This document shows positions 60,158 to 64,000 of a stretch of 64,000 nucleotides of DNA, piece by piece (the stretch's first letter is position 1; each line of letters opens with the position of its first letter). The notes beneath the pieces were generated by a model, which saw nothing but the letters and a program-made list of their open reading frames with translations, had not been told where the DNA came from and searched no databases. This DNA comes from CAYXAA01 sp964462985. Lineage in GTDB: Bacteria > Pseudomonadota > Alphaproteobacteria > Rhizobiales > Stappiaceae. The translations under genes were made by a program, and so were the position numbers. Where the stretch lies: assembly GCA_964462985.1 (NCBI GenBank), contig CAYXAA010000003.1:62001-126000 (forward strand), in the 5' to 3' direction.

Positions 60158-60967
60158 TCACCCCTCGCCTTTCCGGGCACCGGAGGACGGGCCGTCATAG
60201 GCGATCGCCAGATCGGCCTTGTGAGACATGATGAATCCGATCGAGCGTTGCGACTCTTCGAAGAGATGTGCGACCAGACCCGCCGCGCGCGCCAGCAGAG
60301 GAATGCCCTTCATCGCTTGCAGCGGCCAGCCGGCGTCGAGCATCAGCGCGGGGATCGCACCTGAGACGTTGATCGGCAAAGGCCGGTTCATGATCTGCGG
60401 TGCCAAGTCCCCAAGAAGACGCAGGCAGGCGACATGCTCGCCGGAAACGCCGAGCTCGTCGGCAAGTGCAAGAAGCGTGTTGGCGCGCGGATCGCCGGCA
60501 CTGTGCTGGGGATGGCCGAGACCCGGGACCTTCTTCCGCGACGCCTTCAGCGCCTCGAGGCTGTCGCGGGCGGCCGAACGGAGGTCGCGGCCGGGCGCAC
60601 GGCCCTGCTCGACGATCTCGGCAAGATAACGCCCCGCCACCTCGGAACTTCCGGCAACCACGGTGCCCATGCCGAGCAGGCCGGCGGCCATTGCACCCTG
60701 CCAGGCTTCCGGGGCGGCGGCGAGCGTCATGCGTGCCGCCTGCACGCTCGGTACCAGACCATGCTCGGCGATCGCCACCAGACAGGCATTGGTCACCTGG
60801 CGCTGAGCGTCGTTCGGGCGCTCCCCTGTGACCAGCAGCCAGAAATAGTCCGTGAAATCAATCTTACCGATCAGGTCGCCGCACAGATCGTAACCACGGA
60901 TGGTGATCGATTCCGCGTCCGAGGTGGCGATTGCCGTGAAGGCGCCTTCCTGTTTGCCGATGCGCAT
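60158..60967 (-). CDS. Citryl-CoA lyase-like protein of the citrate synthase superfamily
   Basis: The 269-aa protein has the citrate-synthase large-domain fold: TIRGYDLCGDLIGKIDFTDY, FWLLVTGERP, VPGLGHPQHSAGDPRANTLL, LGDLAPQIMNRPLPINVSGA. His152 corresponds to the acyl-CoA His of GHxxY-type motifs. The other catalytic His of citrate synthase (HGxAN loop) is not seen; that region reads LLGMGTVVAGSSE. Short proteins like this cleave citryl-CoA-type thioesters. AAGGA fixes the ATG; an upstream TTG is less likely. It heads the leftward operon. Confidence 0.85.
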   Translation of the reverse strand: MRIGKQEGAFTAIATSDAESITIRGYDLCGDLIGKIDFTDYFWLLVTGERPNDAQRQVTNACLVAIAEHGLVPSVQAARMTLAAAPEAWQGAMAAGLLGMGTVVAGSSEVAGRYLAEIVEQGRAPGRDLRSAARDSLEALKASRKKVPGLGHPQHSAGDPRANTLLALADELGVSGEHVACLRLLGDLAPQIMNRPLPINVSGAIPALMLDAGWPLQAMKGIPLLARAAGLVAHLFEESQRSIGFIMSHKADLAIAYDGPSSGARKGEG

Positions 60968-60981
60968 CCCCAAATCCTTGT

Positions 60982-60996
60982 TTTCGCATAGCGAAA
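60982..60996. promoter_or_regulatory. Palindromic operator in front of the citryl-CoA lyase operon
   Basis: TTTCG-CATAG-CGAAA (TTTCGC-ATA-GCGAAA) is a perfect palindrome 14 bp upstream of the lyase ATG. The same TTTCG-N5-CGAAA pattern recurs before the amidohydrolase gene. It lies downstream of a leftward promoter (61016-61043), so a bound protein would block elongation. The IclR regulator encoded nearby is the likely ligand. Confidence 0.7.
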
Positions 60997-61015
60997 CTTT
61001 TTTCTCTTGTCGGAA

Positions 61016-61043
61016 AGTATGACCCAGATTACCCTGATGTCAA
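61016..61043 (-). promoter_or_regulatory. Leftward promoter of the seven-gene catabolic operon
   Basis: On the minus strand TTGACA (61043-61038) and CATACT (61021-61016) are 16 bp apart. The start would lie near 61009, placing the operator at 60982-60996 just downstream of it. The -35 is exact and the -10 matches 4 of 6. Confidence 0.6.
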
Positions 61044-61136
61044 GTCCGGGCCGGCGGCTGGCTGCGCGGAAATTGGATGCGCGGAAGGCGTTGGGGCACG
61101 GACAGTCGTTGTCAGATTCGAGGGAGGACGTCGGCG

Positions 61137-61994
61137 ATGCGCGACATTAATCAGTTCACGATTACCGAGGCGGTGAAGCAGAGCTTCCGCACGGAGGAAG
61201 GCTCACGGTTCAAGTTCCTGCTCGAATCGCTGATCGATCACCTTCACGACTTCACCCGAGAAACCAACCTCACCCACGAGGAATGGATGCGGGTGCTGAC
61301 CTTCCTTTATGACTGCGGCAAGATCTCCACACCGGATCGGCAGGAGTTCATCCTGCTGTCCGACGTCCTCGGCTTCTCTGCTTTGGTCGACATGATCAAC
61401 ACCCGCGGCGGAGCCACCGAGGGCAGCAATCTCGGGCCGTTCTATCTTGAGGATGCACCGAAAAAGGCACTTGGCGCCGACCTTGCCGGACCGCGGCAGG
61501 GCGTCTCAGTGCTTTGCCATGGAATCGTCCGCGACACGCTGGGCCATCCGATCGCCGGCGCCATCGTCGACACATGGCAGGCCGACGGTTCCGGCACCTA
61601 TCCGATCCAGGAGGAGGGCCAGGACAAGTACGACCTGCGTGGGCTGTTCGAGACGGACAAGGACGGCCGCTACTACTACACCACGGTTCTGCCCAAGCCC
61701 TATACGGTGCCCTACGACGGCCCGGTCGGGGATCTGCTGCGCGCCGGCAACCGCCACGCCTGGCGGGCCGCGCACCTGCACTACATGATCCGGGCGACCG
61801 GAATGCGAAGCATCGTCACCGAGGTGTTCTTCGAGAACACTGAGTATCTCGACAACGATGCGGTATTCGGCGTTCGCCGCTCGCTGATCGCCAAGGTAGA
61901 GCCATTCAAGGCCGAAAAGGCCGGGGACCTGCCGCTGGAGCGCAAACCGGACGCGATGCTAAAGTTCGATTTCGTGCTCGCACCGGGCGACTGA
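61137..61994 (+). CDS. Intradiol ring-cleavage dioxygenase (hydroxyquinol/catechol 1,2-type)
   Basis: The 285-aa protein opens a catechol-type ring between the hydroxyls with O2 and Fe(III). The N-terminal linker helices (SRFKFLLESLIDHLHDFTRE) and GSNLGPFYLEDAPKKALGAD fit hydroxyquinol dioxygenases. Iron ligands are Tyr155 (DGSGTYPIQEE), Tyr189 (LPKPYTVP), His213 and His215 (WRAAHLHYMI), spaced as in catechol 1,2-dioxygenase. GGGAGG precedes the ATG. It is divergent from the citryl-CoA lyase operon and followed by iclR. Hydroxyquinol is the best substrate guess. Confidence 0.9.
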   Translation: MRDINQFTITEAVKQSFRTEEGSRFKFLLESLIDHLHDFTRETNLTHEEWMRVLTFLYDCGKISTPDRQEFILLSDVLGFSALVDMINTRGGATEGSNLGPFYLEDAPKKALGADLAGPRQGVSVLCHGIVRDTLGHPIAGAIVDTWQADGSGTYPIQEEGQDKYDLRGLFETDKDGRYYYTTVLPKPYTVPYDGPVGDLLRAGNRHAWRAAHLHYMIRATGMRSIVTEVFFENTEYLDNDAVFGVRRSLIAKVEPFKAEKAGDLPLERKPDAMLKFDFVLAPGD

Positions 61995-62033
61995 ACTCCG
62001 GGCTCTAAGGGGGATCAATCAAGGGATGTCGGA

Positions 62034-62849
62034 ATGCTCGATGATACCGTGACAGATACCCGGCCTGCGGAATTCGTTGAGGCGCTGGCCAAAGGCCTGT
62101 CCATTCTCGAGAGCTTCGACGCCGAGCATCCCGAGATGACGCTGAGCGACGTCGCGCGTCGGGTCGGCCTTTCGCCGGCCGCCGCCCGCCGCGCCCTGAT
62201 CACGCTTCAGGCGATGGGCTACGTCGGCCAGACCAACAAGCGCTTCCACCTGCGCCCCAAGGTGATGAGCCTCGGCTCGGCCTTCTACTTCTCGGCCCGG
62301 GTCGACGAGGTGCTGCAGCCGGAGCTGCGTCACCTTGTCGGCCGCTTCGGCGACGCCTCCTCGGTGGCGACGCTCGAGGGCCACGACGTGCTCTATATCG
62401 CACATTATTCGGAGCAGCGCGCCCGGCGCCCGACGGCGGTGGTCGGCGCTCGCTATCCGGCGCATGCGACCTCGCTCGGCCGCGTGCTGCTCGCCGGTTT
62501 GCCGGATGCCGACTTCGCCCGCTATCTGCGCGAGGTCGAGCCGGTGGCGCTGACCAGGAAGACAGTCGTCGACAAAGGCGAACTCAAGGCGCTCATCGAG
62601 CAGGTCCGCGAGCAGAACTACGCCACAACGGTCGACCAGCTCGACTACGGCATCACCGCCCTCGCCGTCCCGATCCGCGGCGCCTCCGGCCGGGCGATCG
62701 CAGCGCTCAACTCCTCCGGTTACAGCGGTCTCGTCACGGCGGAGGAACTGGTTGAAAACCGCCTACAGGAGTTGCGCAGCTCCGCCGCCCGCATCGCGCA
62801 GACGCTGTCGCGCTATCCGGTGCTGGAGTCGATCATCGGGACGCGGTGA
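62034..62849 (+). CDS. IclR-family transcriptional regulator (PcaU/PobR-like)
   Basis: The 271-aa regulator has an N-terminal winged helix (ALAKGLSILESFDAEHPEMT, LSDVARRVGLSPAAARRALI) and the IclR effector domain (RPTAVVGARYPAHATSLGRV, TVDQLDYGITALAVPIRGAS). The family includes activators of protocatechuate and hydroxybenzoate genes (PcaU, PobR, PcaR). It follows the dioxygenase gene by 39 bp and may be co-transcribed. The TTTCG-N5-CGAAA palindromes on both sides are the likely targets. Confidence 0.94.
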   Translation: MLDDTVTDTRPAEFVEALAKGLSILESFDAEHPEMTLSDVARRVGLSPAAARRALITLQAMGYVGQTNKRFHLRPKVMSLGSAFYFSARVDEVLQPELRHLVGRFGDASSVATLEGHDVLYIAHYSEQRARRPTAVVGARYPAHATSLGRVLLAGLPDADFARYLREVEPVALTRKTVVDKGELKALIEQVREQNYATTVDQLDYGITALAVPIRGASGRAIAALNSSGYSGLVTAEELVENRLQELRSSAARIAQTLSRYPVLESIIGTR

Positions 62850-63047
62850 GGGTTCCCACCCTGATATAGCCGCGCTTCAGGCGTCCGCTGTCTCTGAACG
62901 CCAAGCCTGCCATGATGAGCCGCCTTGGCAAATGCGCGGCCCTCCTCCTGCGCAAGCTGTCTCGTTCCACTGTACGAAAGCACTGTTCTCGCCCGGATTT
63001 TGCTGGACCGCGGGTAGACAGCAATCTCCTCGCCCCGAGCCTTTTCA

Positions 63048-63077
63048 TTGACAAGGCGATGCCGCTAGGCGTGTAAT
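63048..63077 (+). promoter_or_regulatory. Promoter for the amidohydrolase gene
   Basis: TTGACA (63048-63053) and TGTAAT (63072-63077) are 18 bp apart, a 6/6 and 5/6 match. The start would fall near 63084, just before the palindrome at 63089-63109. Confidence 0.75.
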
Positions 63078-63088
63078 AACAACGAAAT

Positions 63089-63109
63089 AATTTTCGGCAT
63101 GCGAAAATT
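63089..63109. promoter_or_regulatory. Palindromic operator in front of the amidohydrolase gene
   Basis: AATTTTCG-GCATG-CGAAAATT is a perfect inverted repeat with the core TTTCG-N5-CGAAA shared with 60982-60996. It sits at about +5 to +25 of the promoter, the same downstream placement as in the lyase operon. Confidence 0.75.
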
Positions 63110-63219
63110 TTGATGTAGAAGATGACAGTCATGCCGGCGGGGATCGGTCATAAGTGTCCGATCTGGTTCCGCCTTTGTCTCACGTGCAGACCGCCGGTGA
63201 TCTGGGGAGGACGCAGACG

Positions 63220-64000
63220 ATGTGCAGCCTTTGCGACGAGGGCCGGTTTCCGGCGGGCTCCGAACGATCGCATGATCCTCTCACCGCAACGGTGTCGTCC
63301 GGCTTTGCCGCCGCCGGCGCACCCGGGCAGGCGTCGGGGCGGAGCAAGGCCGACCGCATGCCGACGGACTCCGGCAGGCCAGGCCGGAGGTTGCTGATCC
63401 GCGGGGGGCATGTGCTCAGCATGGACCCGGCCGTCGGCGACTTCGTCCATGGCGACGTGCTGATCTCCGGAAACCGGATTGAGGCTGTGGGCGCGCAGCT
63501 CGAGGCGGACGGCGCCGAGATGATCGACGCCGCCGGCATGATCGTCATGCCGGGCTTCATCGACACCCACCACCACCAGTTCGAGACCGCGCTGCGCAGC
63601 TTTCTTGCCGACGGGATCCTGATCAACGACGGCAAACCGCACGGCGCCGTGAACTACTACGAGCACATCCTGCAGAAGTTCTCGCTGGTCTACCGACCGG
63701 AAGACGTCTTCATCAACGAGCTCTATGGCGCGCTTGCCCAGCTCGACGCGGGGGTAACCACCGCGATGGACGTTTCCCAGATCCACCACTCACCTGCCCA
63801 CACCGATGCAGCGGTGGCGGCACTGCAGGCGGCCGGCCGCCGAGCCGTCCTCGGCTATTTCGAGGGCTGGGGTGAGGCGACGAAATATCCGGACGACGCG
63901 CGCCGGGTGAGGGCCGAGCATTTCGCCTCTGACGACCAGCTTCTGACGATGGTCATGGGCGGGGAGATCTATATTCCCGGCTACGACAACGCCTGGCGCA
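63220..64000 (+). CDS. Amidohydrolase-superfamily metal hydrolase (partial, runs off the window)
   Basis: The first 260 codons are present. After an unusual N-terminal extension (MCSLCDEGRFPAGSERSHD, with CxxC and about 60 low-complexity residues) comes the beta-sandwich start (RRLLIRGGHVLSMDPAVGDF). The metal motif follows near residues 116-119 (GFIDTHHHQFETALRSFLAD), and then LAQLDAGVTTAMDVSQIHHS. Such enzymes deaminate or hydrolyse rings and amides (chlorohydrolase/guanine-deaminase branch). GGGAGG 9 bases upstream supports this ATG; 63358 is an alternative that would drop the extension. It carries its own promoter and operator. Confidence 0.88.
   Translation, partial: MCSLCDEGRFPAGSERSHDPLTATVSSGFAAAGAPGQASGRSKADRMPTDSGRPGRRLLIRGGHVLSMDPAVGDFVHGDVLISGNRIEAVGAQLEADGAEMIDAAGMIVMPGFIDTHHHQFETALRSFLADGILINDGKPHGAVNYYEHILQKFSLVYRPEDVFINELYGALAQLDAGVTTAMDVSQIHHSPAHTDAAVAALQAAGRRAVLGYFEGWGEATKYPDDARRVRAEHFASDDQLLTMVMGGEIYIPGYDNAWR

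Larger units (their letters stand above)
62850..63219. other. Gap between iclR and the amidohydrolase gene
   Basis: These 370 bp hold no convincing gene. The left part (62850-63040) shows nothing I can name. The right part carries a sigma-70-type promoter and a palindrome facing the amidohydrolase. Confidence 0.6.

Noticed and set aside
1..64000. CRISPR arrays, insertion sequences, attachment sites or rRNA/tRNA genes
   Set aside because: I saw no regularly spaced direct repeats, transposase or integrase frames, or RNA-gene cloverleafs while reading the window.

Overview
The window is about 64 kb of GC-rich chromosomal DNA, densely coded on both strands. It most likely comes from an alphaproteobacterium of the Hyphomicrobiales (Rhizobiales). 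The evidence is the Caulobacter-type flagellar operon order fliF-fliG-fliH-fliN-flbD-flhA, a CtrA-like box upstream of it, DUF6111 and DUF1285 proteins, the MoxR/DUF58/DUF4159 envelope module, and many TRAP/ABC uptake and aromatic-catabolism loci. I see no tRNA or rRNA genes, CRISPR arrays, insertion sequences or prophage genes. The genus cannot be fixed from the sequence alone.

Layout. 0-18.5 kb is mostly housekeeping: the trmL end, hemF, two gene remnants (a frameshifted HD-GYP domain and a decayed ATP-binding protein), a Tim44-domain protein, and an operon DUF1285 - Nudix - DUF6111 - CCA-adding enzyme. Next come moxR - DUF58 - DUF4159 - a VWA-like membrane protein, then GNAT, glutathionyl-hydroquinone reductase, Nudix, metallophosphoesterase and YbaK-type genes. 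A 37-aa ORF followed by a strong terminator lies at 15.9-16.1 kb. 18.5-26.5 kb is the flagellar block: MS ring and switch, the export gate FlhA, and the sigma-54 activator FlbD.

26.7-35.3 kb carries an iron alcohol dehydrogenase, an FAD amine/hydroxyacid oxidase, a carboxymuconolactone decarboxylase-like and a hydroxyisobutyrate dehydrogenase-like gene, and then the homoprotocatechuate meta-cleavage genes hpaF-E-D-G-H. 35.3-44.5 kb has a FkbM methyltransferase and a sugar/sugar-acid locus. That locus has a GntR regulator, SDR dehydrogenase and four-gene ABC importer facing right, and an acid-sugar dehydratase-type enolase with two coupled unknown proteins facing left. 44.5-50.4 kb holds a TRAP transporter, a FadR-type GntR regulator and two tandem DHDPS/NAL-family aldolases around a well-formed divergent control region. 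50.5-55 kb is a run of small stress/detoxification genes (ArsR, two AHSA1 proteins, DUF1801, GST, a tandem DUF1428 fusion, YCII).

55-64 kb is the most interesting region. A leftward seven-gene operon encodes a citryl-CoA lyase-like protein, a class III CoA-transferase, a YciI protein, TRAP P-Q-M and an FMN reductase. A divergent intradiol ring-cleavage dioxygenase, an IclR regulator and an amidohydrolase (cut by the window end) complete it. The same TTTCG-N5-CGAAA palindrome lies in both outer control regions, so I infer one IclR-governed uptake and ring-cleavage system for an unidentified substrate.
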